64,000 nucleotides of DNA from Paenibacillus taichungensis (GCF_013359905.1 NZ_JABMCC010000100.1:186001-250000); one strand, 5' to 3'. Numbered from the stretch's first letter, positions 50,076-60,346 are shown. The notes: a model not told the origin generated them from the sequence alone. Made by a program: numbers and translations.

Positions 50076-51059
50076 ATGAACGGGAAGACGGACTGGAATG
50101 GAAATGGCGCTACAGCAGCTCAAGTGGAAATGGCCGCATTGCCGATGAAGCGGGAGTCCAACTGGAAGAGGCAGATCAAACGAAATAAATGGCTGTACGT
50201 GCTTGTGCTTCCCGGATTTTTGTACTTTGTCATTTTTAAATACTTGCCCATGTGGGGGATCGTTATTGCCTTCCAGGACTATCAGCCTTTTCTGGGTATT
50301 CGCGACAGTCAATGGGTGGGCATGGAGAACTTTATGAATTTCTTCTCCAATCCAGACTTTTTCCGATTGCTGAGGAATACGCTCGTCCTTGCCCTATATG
50401 ATCTTATATTCTTTTTCCCGGCACCGATTATTATCGCTTTGTTACTCAATGAAATCCGGGTCGCTTTCTTCAAAAGAACGATTCAGACGCTGGTCTATGT
50501 ACCTCACTTCGTTTCCATGGTCATTATCGCGAGTATCACTTATGTATTCCTGACTCCACAAGGTGGGGTACTCTATGACCTGATCTCCTGGATCACAGGC
50601 AAACCGATCGATGTATTGGCAAGTCCGGGGTCATTCCGTCCGCTCATTATTATTCAGATGATGTGGAAAGAGATGGGCTGGGGAACGATTATCTTCCTGG
50701 CGGCATTGGCAGGTGTGGATACAGAGCAGTATGAAGCTTCGATTGTGGATGGTGCAGGACGATTACGACGCATGTGGCATATCACGCTTCCAGCGATTCG
50801 CACAACCATTGTCATCTTGCTCATTCTCAGGCTGGGGAACTTTCTGGATACCGGTTTTGAACAGATCTATCTGATGACCAACTCGCTGAATCGTGATGTG
50901 GCAGATGTATTTGATACGTATGTATACACCGTCGGGATTACGCAAGGTGCATTCAGTTACAGTACCGCGGTTGGGTTATTCAAGTCTGTGGTCGGAATTA
51001 TTCTGGTGCTGGGCAGCAACAAACTGGCCAAGAAATTCGGGCATCCCGGAATCTATTAA
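50076..51059 (+). CDS. Carbohydrate ABC transporter permease, LplB-like
   Basis: A 327-residue CUT1-type permease. After a short polar N terminus it has WLYVLVLPGFLYFVIFKYLPMWGI, the family segment FQDYQPFLGI, and the coupling loop EASIVDGAGRLRRMWHITLPAI. AGGGAGGGGAGACATT precedes the ATG. With the next permease and the lipoprotein receptor it forms a sugar-oligomer importer; the ATPase must come from elsewhere (MsmX-like), as is common in this subfamily. Confidence 0.9.
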   Translation: MNGKTDWNGNGATAAQVEMAALPMKRESNWKRQIKRNKWLYVLVLPGFLYFVIFKYLPMWGIVIAFQDYQPFLGIRDSQWVGMENFMNFFSNPDFFRLLRNTLVLALYDLIFFFPAPIIIALLLNEIRVAFFKRTIQTLVYVPHFVSMVIIASITYVFLTPQGGVLYDLISWITGKPIDVLASPGSFRPLIIIQMMWKEMGWGTIIFLAALAGVDTEQYEASIVDGAGRLRRMWHITLPAIRTTIVILLILRLGNFLDTGFEQIYLMTNSLNRDVADVFDTYVYTVGITQGAFSYSTAVGLFKSVVGIILVLGSNKLAKKFGHPGIY

Positions 51060-51098
51060 GAGCATGTACGTCATCCATTGATAAGGAGGAAATCGCCC

Positions 51099-51986
51099 AT
51101 GAACAGCCGTCTATACAACAGCCCTGCCGGCAGAGTATTTGATATTTTCAATTACGTCATGCTGGGGATTCTGGGCATATTAACCGTCCTTCCTTTCCTG
51201 TATATTATAGGAAATTCATTCGCGACCGAAGCAGAGATTACCGAACGCAGTTTTTTCCTTATTCCGAAGGTGTTTTCATTCAGTGCGTATGAGTATATTT
51301 TTTCCTCGTCCACCATCTTCCGCAGTATAGGGGTATCAATATTTGTTACGGTTGCAGGTACATTGGTCAATCTCTTCTTCACGCTGACGATGGCTTACCC
51401 GCTGTCCCGAAGTGACTTCTGGGGCCGGAATGTCATGATGAACATGGTGATTTTCTCCATGCTGTTCGGCGGCGGGATGATCCCGACCTATCTCGTCATT
51501 CGTGGACTTGGACTGCTGAATTCCTACTGGGCCCTCATGCTTCCTGGCGCGATCAGCGCTTTTAACTTAATTGTTGTCAAAAACTTCTTTCAACAAATGC
51601 CGCCAGGGCTGGAGGAAGCGGCCCGCATCGACGGCTGTTCGGATCTAGGGGTACTGTGGCGAATTGTTCTGCCATTATCCAAACCGGTGATTGCCACATT
51701 TGCGTTATTCTACGCCGTAGGGCACTGGAATAACTTTTTCTCGGCACTCCTGTACATCTCCGACAGTGACAAATGGCCATTGCAAGTCATGCTGAGACAG
51801 ATCGTATTGCTCTCGCAAGCCAGTGTCGGAGATATGGCGAACATGGACCCTAATTTTGTACAACCACCAGAGCAGTCGATCAAAATGGCAGTTATCGTCG
51901 TAGGTACTATTCCGATTTTGCTGGTTTATCCGTTTTTGCAGAAGCATTTTGCCAAGGGTGTCATGTTAGGTTCAATCAAAGGCTAA
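51099..51986 (+). CDS. Carbohydrate ABC transporter permease, YtcP-like
   Basis: A 295-residue partner permease with FDIFNYVMLGILGILTVLPFLYIIGNSFA, the coupling loop EEAARIDGCSDLGVLWRIVLPLSKPVIAT and a C-terminal KHFAKGVMLGSIKG, typical of YtcP/LplC proteins. ATG 51099 is preceded by AAGGAGGAAATCGCCC; the 7-codon upstream extension is rejected. It lies 39 bases after the first permease gene. Confidence 0.9.
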   Translation: MNSRLYNSPAGRVFDIFNYVMLGILGILTVLPFLYIIGNSFATEAEITERSFFLIPKVFSFSAYEYIFSSSTIFRSIGVSIFVTVAGTLVNLFFTLTMAYPLSRSDFWGRNVMMNMVIFSMLFGGGMIPTYLVIRGLGLLNSYWALMLPGAISAFNLIVVKNFFQQMPPGLEEAARIDGCSDLGVLWRIVLPLSKPVIATFALFYAVGHWNNFFSALLYISDSDKWPLQVMLRQIVLLSQASVGDMANMDPNFVQPPEQSIKMAVIVVGTIPILLVYPFLQKHFAKGVMLGSIKG

Positions 51987-52004
51987 AGCCAAGGGGGAGA
52001 ACGT

Positions 52005-53510
52005 ATGGGACAAAAGACGGGATTCAAAAAAGGTGCATTGCTACTCTCTGCATCATTGGTACTGAGTACGGTTCTGGGAGCTTGCTCCACGGACAAAGCA
52101 GGTTCAGGAACAGCTGCGGGAGGCACGGATCAGATCACGATTATGCTTCCGAACTTTGAAGCGGAGAATCCGCCCGATAACAGCCCTGTGGTTCAGAAGC
52201 TTGAAGAATTGACCAAGGTGGACGTGAATCTGCAATGGGTACCGAGCAGCTCTTATGAGGACAAATTCAATATCACGCTGGCCTCGGGCAAGCTGCCAGA
52301 TGTTATGGTTGTGCTTGGTAAGTCCCCAAGTTTTATTAATGCGGCTCGTACCGGAGCTTTCTGGGAGCTTGGACCTTATTTGAAAGACTATCCGAACCTG
52401 AGCAAAATGAATGAAATTATCACTAACAATGCTTCTATCGATGGCAAAACCTATGGCATCTACCGCGCACGTGCTCTGGGACGTAACGGAGTCACGATCC
52501 GCAAGGATTGGCTGGAGAAGCTCGGTCTGGAAGAGCCAAAGACCATTGACGAGTTCTACAATGTATTGAAAGCGTTCACGAAGGATGATCCAGACGGCAA
52601 CGGTAAAGACGATACCTACGGTCTGGTGGCGAGCAAATTCACGGGCCCTTGGGATAATATGCAGATTTGGTTTGGTGCACCCAACAAATGGGGCGATGAT
52701 GGTAACGGAGGTTTAATACCGGCACATGAGACTCCAGAATATATGGAAGCTCTGAAATTTTTCCGCCAAATCTATAGCGAAGGTCTGGTCAACAAGGACT
52801 TTGCCGTGATGGATGCGACGAAACTTCCTGATCCTTTTGTTAACGGGCAAGCAGGTGTCATGGTGGATGTAGCGGATAACGCACAGCGGATGGATCAGAA
52901 GATACTGGAGAAAGATCCGTCAGCGACTGGACATGTGGATGTGCTTCAAGCGATGGAAGGTCCAAAGGGATTGCGCGATATGCCAACTTCGGGCTATTCC
53001 GGCATGATTGCTATTTCCAAAAGCAGTGTCAAAACGGAAGAAGACCTGAAAAAGGTGCTGAGTTTCCTGGATCAACTGAATGAACCTGAATTGCAGGCGC
53101 TGCTAGGGAACGGTCTGGAAGGCAAGCAGTATGAGAAAAAAGAGGGTTACGTCATTCCGACCACTGACAAACTGGCGCTGCGAGATGTACAGGGTCTGAA
53201 TCAGATCCTCATGTTTATTCCAGAGGACAAAACACTTCGTGTGCAGCAGACACCTGTTCGCGAAAAGGTTGCACAGGTGCAGAAAGCCAATGAGGAAATC
53301 GTCATTGCTAATCCTGGCGAACCACTGATTTCCGATGTGTATGCCCAGAAAGGACCACAGCTGGATAACATCATCAATGATGCCCGTATCAAATTCATCG
53401 TGGGGCAAATTGATGAAAAAGGCTTCCAGGATGCTGTTGCATTGTGGAAAAGCAGTGGCGGCGACGACTATGTCAAAGAAGTGAATGAGCTGTACGCTGC
53501 ACTGAAGTAG
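52005..53510 (+). CDS. Extracellular solute-binding lipoprotein (LplA/YtcQ-like)
   Basis: A 501-residue lipoprotein: lipobox VLGAC (about residue 27), then the SBP fold with QITIMLPNFEAENPPDNSPVV, GKLPDVMVV, and YEKKEGYVIPTTDKLAL. It delivers an oligosaccharide to the two permeases encoded just upstream. AAGGGGGAGAACGT precedes the ATG. A GC-rich hairpin follows, so the hydrolase genes may be partly separate. Confidence 0.9.
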   Translation: MGQKTGFKKGALLLSASLVLSTVLGACSTDKAGSGTAAGGTDQITIMLPNFEAENPPDNSPVVQKLEELTKVDVNLQWVPSSSYEDKFNITLASGKLPDVMVVLGKSPSFINAARTGAFWELGPYLKDYPNLSKMNEIITNNASIDGKTYGIYRARALGRNGVTIRKDWLEKLGLEEPKTIDEFYNVLKAFTKDDPDGNGKDDTYGLVASKFTGPWDNMQIWFGAPNKWGDDGNGGLIPAHETPEYMEALKFFRQIYSEGLVNKDFAVMDATKLPDPFVNGQAGVMVDVADNAQRMDQKILEKDPSATGHVDVLQAMEGPKGLRDMPTSGYSGMIAISKSSVKTEEDLKKVLSFLDQLNEPELQALLGNGLEGKQYEKKEGYVIPTTDKLALRDVQGLNQILMFIPEDKTLRVQQTPVREKVAQVQKANEEIVIANPGEPLISDVYAQKGPQLDNIINDARIKFIVGQIDEKGFQDAVALWKSSGGDDYVKEVNELYAALK

Positions 53511-53524
53511 TTTGATGTTCCAGA

Positions 53525-53568
53525 GCCCGGCAGCCTTGCTTGTAGTGCAAAGGTGCAGCCGGGCATTT
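53525..53568 (+). terminator. Possible attenuating terminator after the receptor gene
   Basis: GCCCGGC at 53525 pairs with GCCGGGC at 53558, with inner CCTTGC/GCAAAGG. The T run is short (ATTTCC), so read-through into the hydrolase genes is likely. Confidence 0.5.
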
Positions 53569-53740
53569 CCGTATATGCATAATTCAGGACAATTAAAACC
53601 ATCTTCCTCTTTTTTTGTGAATTGTAGCTTCCAGTCTTTGGATTTTGATGTATAATCATTGCGAAACAAACCTATTTGAACTTAAATGAACGTTATCGGT
53701 AAATGGACGACCACTCTTGCACATACAGGGAGGAAGCGAC

Positions 53741-56700
53741 ATGTGGAACAGGGATGCATTTGAAAATCCCGAGGCGCAGTACCGGGTTCATCCCTTTTGG
53801 TTTTGGAATGGGGATATGGAAGAAGGGCAAATCAAACGGCAAATAGCCGAAATGTCTGCACAGGGCGTAGGTGGTTTTTTCATCTGTCCACGTCAGGGGC
53901 TAGAGATTCCCTATCTGTCCGAAGCATGGTTTGACAAGGTACGGATTGCAGTGGAAGCGGCGGCCGCCTGCGGCATGCAGGTATGGTTATATGACGAGTA
54001 TCCCTATCCAAGCGGGATGGCCGGCGGTGAGGTGACACTTGATTTTCCTGAGGCGAAGCAGCGCCAGCTTGTACATCAGCAGATTTGTGTTCATGGCGGA
54101 GAAACAGTGGATCATGAGTTGCCGTGGGGTCGATTTTTAGTGGCGAAGGCAATACCCAAGGATGCGCAGGGCAAACGATTGTGGCATGAATCCATTGATT
54201 TGCGCAGTAACATCGGCAATATCCAGACTGATCAGGTATATCAGGAGACAGGACTCACGTCGTATAATCGCAAGCGGTTTTTTACATACCGAACGGCCTT
54301 TCGCCTGTTATGGAAAGCTCCCGCTGGGGAATGCGACGTGATTATATTTCAGGAAGAAGAGATGGATGATTTCAAATATTACGGCAACTTTGTAGACCCT
54401 TGTCACAAAGAAGCGATGAGCCGTTTTATTGAACTGACCCACGAACGGTATAAGGAAGCCGTTGGAGAACAGTTTGAAAGCGTAATCAAAGGCATGTTCT
54501 CTGATGAAATTGCGCCGCTTGGGCGTATTCCTTGGTCTCCACAGCTTCCTCGGTTTTTTAGCGAACGCTGTGGTTACAGTCTGATCGAGTCCCTACCTGC
54601 TCTGCTGCATGGCGATGTCCCAGACGCAGAACGTATCCGGTATGACTATTATCAGTCGCTACATCTGCTGCTCAGGGAGTCGTATCACAAACAGGTACAT
54701 GACTGGTGTGAAGAGGCAGGGATTCAGTATGCGGCAGAAGTGCCCGGGGTACGGATGACCACGCAGTTGTTCAGTCATATGCCAGGTGGAGATTCGGCAC
54801 ATGAGAAAATCGGACGCCCCTTATCCTGGATTCTGGAACGGTATGGCAAAAAAATGCGCGACAATCCGAAGATGGTCAGCTCGCTTGCCAGACAGCTTGG
54901 CCGAAGCCGTAATCTGATTGAGTGTTTCCACAGTGTAGGCTGGTCGATGACCTTACAGGATGCCAAATGGATGATTGACCGGATGGCAGCCATGGGCACC
55001 AACTTTTTTAACTTCCACGCCTTTTTCTATACCATCGGCGGACTTGCCAAGCATGATGCACCGCCATCCCAGTTTATACAGAACCCGTATTGGCGTCATT
55101 TCCGGCAGCTGGGAGATTACACGGGACGTTTAAGCTATCTGATGAGCACCGGGACTGCGGACATTCGTATTGCTGTGCTTGATCCAACGACTACGTTCTG
55201 GAGCCTGATGGGCAATCCGCTTCACGGATTCGAATATGGCGGAGAAGACGAAGCAGAACGGGCGAAGCTGGATCGTCTCACGAACGACTGGATGCGGATC
55301 ACCTCGCATCTGGTCGAAAACAGACGTGACTATGATCATCTGGACCCCGAGCTGTTAGCGGAAGCTGTGCTGAATGAGGGCACAATTCAGATTGGCGTTG
55401 CACGTTATGAAGTGCTGATTCTTCCACCGATGCTGAACCTGGAGGCAGCAGCCTGGCAGCAGGTGAAGCTGTTCGTAGAACAGGGGGGAACGGTCATATC
55501 GGTAGGCATGCCTCCGCATGTAGCGATCCAGCCAGGAAGCCCTGCAGGAAATGAGGCCGCTCAGTTCTTTGGCGCAGGCAACCAGTCGCACGAGGCATAT
55601 TGGGGCAATGCGGAAGAAACAGGTCATGAGAGCAGCGAATTGATGTGGCAGCAGGGACAGGGGAATGCCTATTTTCTTCCTGCTGGAACAGGTCGCGGGG
55701 ATGACTTCTCCTTGGAACTGATCTCCCTGCTGCTGGATCATGTACTACCCGAACCGATCTGTTGGATCATGGAAGAAGAAAGTGCGTCGCTGCTTATGCA
55801 GACCCGTCAATTATCGGACGGAGAGTTTATGATCTTTTTGTCCAACCAGGAAGGACAACAACTTGAAGGGCAATTGAAAATAGTAGCCAAGCGCTTATGG
55901 ACGGATTTGGATCTTTCAGCGGGTACACGTCTGCTGGCGGAACGCCTCGATCTGGAGACAGGACAGCGTGAATTATTGCCGTTTACCAGCAGTGGTGGTG
56001 AATGGTGCATTTCGTTAAAGCTTGCTCCCTATGAAGCACATGCGGTGAGGCTTACTTTACAACATGCTCAAGAGGCATCAGAGGAGAATTCTTTTGCTCT
56101 GAACCAAACAGGGACGAAGTCTGGAGCGGATCGTTTAGTTACTGAGACTGAGAACGCACCCCATACCATTCAGCTTCCTTCGGAAGGGCCATGGCGTCTG
56201 GAAACCGTGCAGTCCAACACACTTCGAATGGGACAGTTCAACGTAACAGCTTCCAATGACAACGGTGTAATTTTTGAACGTAATCATGCTGCAGTCAAAC
56301 CGTTTATTGACCAGGCGGCTGAATTGTCGGAGAACCATCATCTGCCGCTCCAGTTTAATCAGGTATTTGGTACACCGAAGAAAGCATCCGTTGCCTATCC
56401 AATCCAGTGTAAGTATACGACTACATTTGAGCTGAGAACGGCATTGGAAGAATGTCTGTTATTCATGGACAGGGCAGCGATATCAGGTGACTGGACCATG
56501 GAAATCAACGGAAAACAGATCGGACCTGATCAATTTGAGCCGATTGAAATTACTGATCACCATAATATTGGCTGCAATATAACAGAATTGTTGCGCAATG
56601 GTCTGAATGAAATGACCGTTACCGTACAGGTCATGAGGGATGAAGAAGGTATCGTTGATCCACTGTATCTGCAAGGGCGGTTTGGCGTGGAATTTCATCA

Positions 56701-57091
56701 TGAAGGCATGGTCTCTCTCGTTCGTGAGCCGGATACGTCGAGCCGAATTGGGCCTGAGCCACAGCCGTTTTATCCCCATTTTGCAGGAGAGATGAGTTAC
56801 AAACGAAGCTTCTGGGTGGATCAGTCTGCTGAAGAGGTTGCGTCCTTTGAACTGGAATTCAATGATTGGCAGGTGCAGGATGTGGTCGAGGTACGGGTGA
56901 ATGGTCACACTCTGGGCGTTCGATGCTGGTCTCCATATCGCTGGACGGGAGAAGCCTCGTGGCTGCGAGCAGGGGATAACGATATTGAAGTACGAGTTAT
57001 CAATACACTAATTGGACTGCTGGAAGGTACGTATTTTGACTCGGGCAGCCACAGTTTGCAGGAAGCCGATCATATATCAGCTGAAGAATAA
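53741..57091 (+). CDS. Large intracellular glycoside hydrolase (GH106-like)
   Basis: A 1116-residue protein without a signal peptide. The N-terminal catalytic region begins HPFWFWNGDMEEGQIKRQI and contains GVGGFFICPRQGLE and WLYDEYPYPSGMAGG, resembling alpha-L-rhamnosidase GH106 and related uncharacterised hydrolases. The C-terminal third is beta-sandwich-like (ELEFNDWQVQDVVEVRVNGHTLG), similar to GH2/GH106 ancillary domains. ATG 53741 follows AGGGAGGAAGCGAC; an 8-residue TTG extension is rejected. In context it would degrade an imported, probably rhamnose-containing, oligosaccharide. The catalytic residues were not pinned down. Confidence 0.75.
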   Translation: MWNRDAFENPEAQYRVHPFWFWNGDMEEGQIKRQIAEMSAQGVGGFFICPRQGLEIPYLSEAWFDKVRIAVEAAAACGMQVWLYDEYPYPSGMAGGEVTLDFPEAKQRQLVHQQICVHGGETVDHELPWGRFLVAKAIPKDAQGKRLWHESIDLRSNIGNIQTDQVYQETGLTSYNRKRFFTYRTAFRLLWKAPAGECDVIIFQEEEMDDFKYYGNFVDPCHKEAMSRFIELTHERYKEAVGEQFESVIKGMFSDEIAPLGRIPWSPQLPRFFSERCGYSLIESLPALLHGDVPDAERIRYDYYQSLHLLLRESYHKQVHDWCEEAGIQYAAEVPGVRMTTQLFSHMPGGDSAHEKIGRPLSWILERYGKKMRDNPKMVSSLARQLGRSRNLIECFHSVGWSMTLQDAKWMIDRMAAMGTNFFNFHAFFYTIGGLAKHDAPPSQFIQNPYWRHFRQLGDYTGRLSYLMSTGTADIRIAVLDPTTTFWSLMGNPLHGFEYGGEDEAERAKLDRLTNDWMRITSHLVENRRDYDHLDPELLAEAVLNEGTIQIGVARYEVLILPPMLNLEAAAWQQVKLFVEQGGTVISVGMPPHVAIQPGSPAGNEAAQFFGAGNQSHEAYWGNAEETGHESSELMWQQGQGNAYFLPAGTGRGDDFSLELISLLLDHVLPEPICWIMEEESASLLMQTRQLSDGEFMIFLSNQEGQQLEGQLKIVAKRLWTDLDLSAGTRLLAERLDLETGQRELLPFTSSGGEWCISLKLAPYEAHAVRLTLQHAQEASEENSFALNQTGTKSGADRLVTETENAPHTIQLPSEGPWRLETVQSNTLRMGQFNVTASNDNGVIFERNHAAVKPFIDQAAELSENHHLPLQFNQVFGTPKKASVAYPIQCKYTTTFELRTALEECLLFMDRAAISGDWTMEINGKQIGPDQFEPIEITDHHNIGCNITELLRNGLNEMTVTVQVMRDEEGIVDPLYLQGRFGVEFHHEGMVSLVREPDTSSRIGPEPQPFYPHFAGEMSYKRSFWVDQSAEEVASFELEFNDWQVQDVVEVRVNGHTLGVRCWSPYRWTGEASWLRAGDNDIEVRVINTLIGLLEGTYFDSGSHSLQEADHISAEE

Positions 57092-57164
57092 GCCTCACAA
57101 GATAAACGGATATATTCCTTATGGAGATAGAAGGATAAGCAGTTGAAATGGGAGGAGTAAAAAG

Positions 57165-57986
57165 ATGGGGCATCGTATCCAGTTTGACCGCTACCCAGGT
57201 GGCGTGATGAAGGCGTTGACGTTCAGTTATGACGATGGTGTGGTGCATGATCGCAGACTGGTGGGAATTTTCAATCAGCATGGGCTGCGGGGCACATTCA
57301 ATCTGAATTCCGGTACGCTGAGTAAGCCTGGCCGAATTGAGACGACAGAAGTTGCGAAGTTGTATGCCGGGCATGAAGTAGCTGTGCATACGGTCACCCA
57401 TCCCACATTGCCTTATGTTCCGGATGAGCTGCTGACCGAAGAGATCATGGAAGATCGGAGATCGTTGGAACAGCTTGTCGGTTATCTGGTAAGAGGTATG
57501 GCCTATCCGAATGGCAGTTATGACCGTTCACTCAGCACCAAGCTCGAATGGCTTGGCATCGATTATGCACGCACGGTTGAATCCCATGGCAGGTACACAC
57601 TGCCTGAGCGGCCGCTTGAATGGCACCCAACCTGCCACCATAACCATGATTTGGCGGCCCATGCCGAACGATTTATCCAGCATACGAAGACAGGTACGCC
57701 ACTCTTGTTATATGTATGGGGTCACAGCTACGAATTCAATGATAACGACAATTGGCAGATTATAGAGCAGTTTGCTGAGCAGATTGGTGGCCGAGATGAC
57801 ATCTGGTACGCGACGAACATCGAAGTGATTGCATACTGGAAAGCGGTCAAACGTCTGGAGTGTTCAGCAGACCGGTCGATTATCCATAACCCATCGGCTA
57901 TCTCCGTCTGGTTTACAGCGGATCAGCAGGTGGTTGAAGTGAAGGCTGGAGAGACATTGCGACTAACCGAACGAATCAAGGTATAG
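57165..57986 (+). CDS. Polysaccharide deacetylase (NodB-type, CE4)
   Basis: A 273-residue cytoplasmic (no signal peptide) CE4 protein: SYDDGVVHD carries the catalytic and metal aspartates, HTVTHP the metal histidines, and YPNGSYD and LLYVWGHSYEF later motifs. It may remove acetyl groups from the imported oligosaccharide before hydrolysis. GGGAGGAGTAAAAAG precedes the start. It lies between the two hydrolase genes in the same operon. Confidence 0.88.
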   Translation: MGHRIQFDRYPGGVMKALTFSYDDGVVHDRRLVGIFNQHGLRGTFNLNSGTLSKPGRIETTEVAKLYAGHEVAVHTVTHPTLPYVPDELLTEEIMEDRRSLEQLVGYLVRGMAYPNGSYDRSLSTKLEWLGIDYARTVESHGRYTLPERPLEWHPTCHHNHDLAAHAERFIQHTKTGTPLLLYVWGHSYEFNDNDNWQIIEQFAEQIGGRDDIWYATNIEVIAYWKAVKRLECSADRSIIHNPSAISVWFTADQQVVEVKAGETLRLTERIKV

Positions 57987-58042
57987 GAAGGGAGCTGACG
58001 ATCATTCGTTATTTTCATGAGAACGAGGCGATTGCAGGCAAG

Positions 58043-60220
58043 GTGTATGATTCAATTCCGGATATTTTGACTACCGTGGCACAGCGTTATATTGGAGACC
58101 ATCCGAAACACTCCTTTCTGTTCCGAGCGTACCATCGTGGAGGCTTCCGCAGACTAGGAGATTATCGTTATGATCTGAATCTGGATGCCAAGTGGAAAGA
58201 GGCTCGTGCAGGACAGTATGTGTACGTATGGGGCAAGTTGTGGAGCCAGCAGGAGGCCACGTTAAATACGGGACTGAACTGTTATAGTCCGGTGACGGTC
58301 TATGTGAACGGAGAAGAGACTTTCAAATCGGAGCTATTGCAGGAGTTATTTCCCGAGCGAAGAACCCAGATTCCGATTTCCGTGAACTATGGCTGGAACG
58401 ATGTGCTGCTTTGTTTTGTAAAAACAGAGGTGGGATTCGGCGGGATTTACGGAACAGCCTCATTTAAAAACTTTCCGCTTCACTTCCTCACACCAGGCAT
58501 GAATCGACAAGGACAGGAGGGCTGGCTGTACTCGGAACCAGTCGATGAACCTTTATCATCACTCCCTCGTGATGGCATGACTGAAGAAGAAACGGGCCTC
58601 TCCTGGTACCCGCGCAGGGACTGGACAGAAGGGGAACAGAACGCTGGAGCTTTCGCCAGAATTTTTGGGACAGAGCAGCCTGCTGTTGCGTACGCATGGT
58701 CCAAACTGGATGTCATCCAACCGGGATCGACACCTGTTCTTCTGCAAGGAAAACATGAAGGTGCCCTCACCCTGTACGTTGATGGCAAGGAGATATATTC
58801 CGCTGGGCAAAGCGGTAATTTCCGCATTGAACTGCCCCGCCGCTACGGTCCATCTGATCTGGTAGCGAAAGGTGAAACCAAGGCTGGGAGCGAGTTGTGG
58901 GGATTTACACTGGAGGATGTGGACGATTCCACTGCAAAAGGCTGGAGACTAAGACCACCTCATCCGGTTGCAGGATGCCCCGATGCGTGGCTGTATACGG
59001 GTGGATTTTCCCCAGGCTCTGAACCATCTCCCCAAGACATCGTGGTAACAGATACTGTATTTGATGATGGAGCCCAAGGTGTATACTGGCATGTTGATCT
59101 ACCTGAAACGAGTGTCCGGCCCTATTTGGAAAATACCCATTATGGCAAATGGAATTATCCACTCGGTGTTACCCTGCTTGGACTTCTTCGGATTGGCCAG
59201 GAGTTGGGACGTGACGACTATGTTCAGTATGTGCGGGACCATATCGGCCTGAGTACGTCGTTTGACCGTTATGGTCTATGGGATCGGGAAGGGTACGGCG
59301 CCGCGGGAATCAATAATCAGCTGTCTGCAATCGACAGTCTGGATGATTGCGGTTCGTTTGGATCTACTTTGCTGGCAGCGATGGAACTTGGCGACATTCG
59401 TGGAGGCAGGGATACCGCAGATCGTATTGCGGGCTATATTACGGATGAACAGGAACGTCTGGAAGACGGGGCCTTTTACCGTGTTCGTGGCAGCGGGGAG
59501 ATGCGCCAGGAAACGATGTGGTGTGATGATCTGTATATGAGCACACCTTTCCTGATGCGGTACGGCCAGTTAACGGGAGATACTTCTTATTGGGAGGATG
59601 CAATCAACCAGTTCCTTATGTTTCGCAAATATCTGTATATTCCCGAACACCAGATCATGTCCCATGTGTATGATTTTGTGCGTGGACGGGCGACAGGTAT
59701 ACCATGGGGGCGCGGGAACGGATGGGTTCTATTTTCGCTAACCGAACTACTGACGATTCTGCCAAGTGATCACGTCAAACGGCCAGAACTGCTGAGCTTC
59801 TACCGGGATTTATGTCAGGGGTATCTGGCGCTGCAAGGTGAAAATGGACTCTGGCATCAGGTGCTGAACCGCCCGGATTCATATGAAGAAACCTCCTGCA
59901 CGTCGATGTTCATCTACGCTTATGCCCGCGGTATTCGTGAAGGCTGGCTGGAGCAGCCAGAGGCCTACCTGGATGCGGTGCGCAAAGGATGGGAGGGCAT
60001 GACCCATCTGTCCATTGATTATAAAGGCAACGTCTACGGTGTATGCCGGGGTTCCGGTTACTCCTTTACCGCACTCTATTACCGGGATGATTTGGGATGG
60101 ATTCTGAACGATACGCACGGTATCGGCATTGTGCTCCTGGCTGGGATTGAGGCGTATAAAATGAACCAGCAGCTCTGCGAGCCGTCTATAGATTCTTCGG
60201 TTACAGCTGCACAACGCTAG
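58043..60220 (+). CDS. GH105 unsaturated rhamnogalacturonyl hydrolase-like enzyme with N-terminal beta domain
   Basis: A 725-residue protein. The C-terminal 370 residues form a GH88/105 (alpha/alpha)6 barrel: NNQLSAIDSLDDCGSFG, ETMWCDDLYMSTPFL with the catalytic-type aspartate, and IPWGRGNGWVLFSLTELL, as in YteR/YesR. The N-terminal part is a beta-rich domain. GTG 58043 is the first usual start, but the frame is open upstream to a good AAGGGAG (57988-57994) with only ATT, ATC or CTG as possible starts, so the true N terminus may be at about 58001-58004 (IIRYFHENEAIAGK). It would cleave the unsaturated uronyl end of pectin-type oligomers. Confidence 0.82.
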   Translation: MYDSIPDILTTVAQRYIGDHPKHSFLFRAYHRGGFRRLGDYRYDLNLDAKWKEARAGQYVYVWGKLWSQQEATLNTGLNCYSPVTVYVNGEETFKSELLQELFPERRTQIPISVNYGWNDVLLCFVKTEVGFGGIYGTASFKNFPLHFLTPGMNRQGQEGWLYSEPVDEPLSSLPRDGMTEEETGLSWYPRRDWTEGEQNAGAFARIFGTEQPAVAYAWSKLDVIQPGSTPVLLQGKHEGALTLYVDGKEIYSAGQSGNFRIELPRRYGPSDLVAKGETKAGSELWGFTLEDVDDSTAKGWRLRPPHPVAGCPDAWLYTGGFSPGSEPSPQDIVVTDTVFDDGAQGVYWHVDLPETSVRPYLENTHYGKWNYPLGVTLLGLLRIGQELGRDDYVQYVRDHIGLSTSFDRYGLWDREGYGAAGINNQLSAIDSLDDCGSFGSTLLAAMELGDIRGGRDTADRIAGYITDEQERLEDGAFYRVRGSGEMRQETMWCDDLYMSTPFLMRYGQLTGDTSYWEDAINQFLMFRKYLYIPEHQIMSHVYDFVRGRATGIPWGRGNGWVLFSLTELLTILPSDHVKRPELLSFYRDLCQGYLALQGENGLWHQVLNRPDSYEETSCTSMFIYAYARGIREGWLEQPEAYLDAVRKGWEGMTHLSIDYKGNVYGVCRGSGYSFTALYYRDDLGWILNDTHGIGIVLLAGIEAYKMNQQLCEPSIDSSVTAAQR

Positions 60221-60264
60221 TGCAGCAACCATGTTGTTCATCTGCGTACAACCTAACAAGAAAT

Positions 60265-60299
60265 AAAAGCGGCACGCCTTAAGGGCGTGCCGCTTTTTT
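60265..60299 (+). terminator. Bidirectional terminator of the polysaccharide operon
   Basis: AAAAGCGGCACGCC pairs perfectly with GGCGTGCCGCTTTT around a 5-base loop; T runs on both strands serve this operon and the convergent DUF72 gene. Confidence 0.93.
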
Positions 60300-60346
60300 C
60301 GTTATGAATGGAAATAATCAATTCAGATTACAAATTAAACGTGTTG

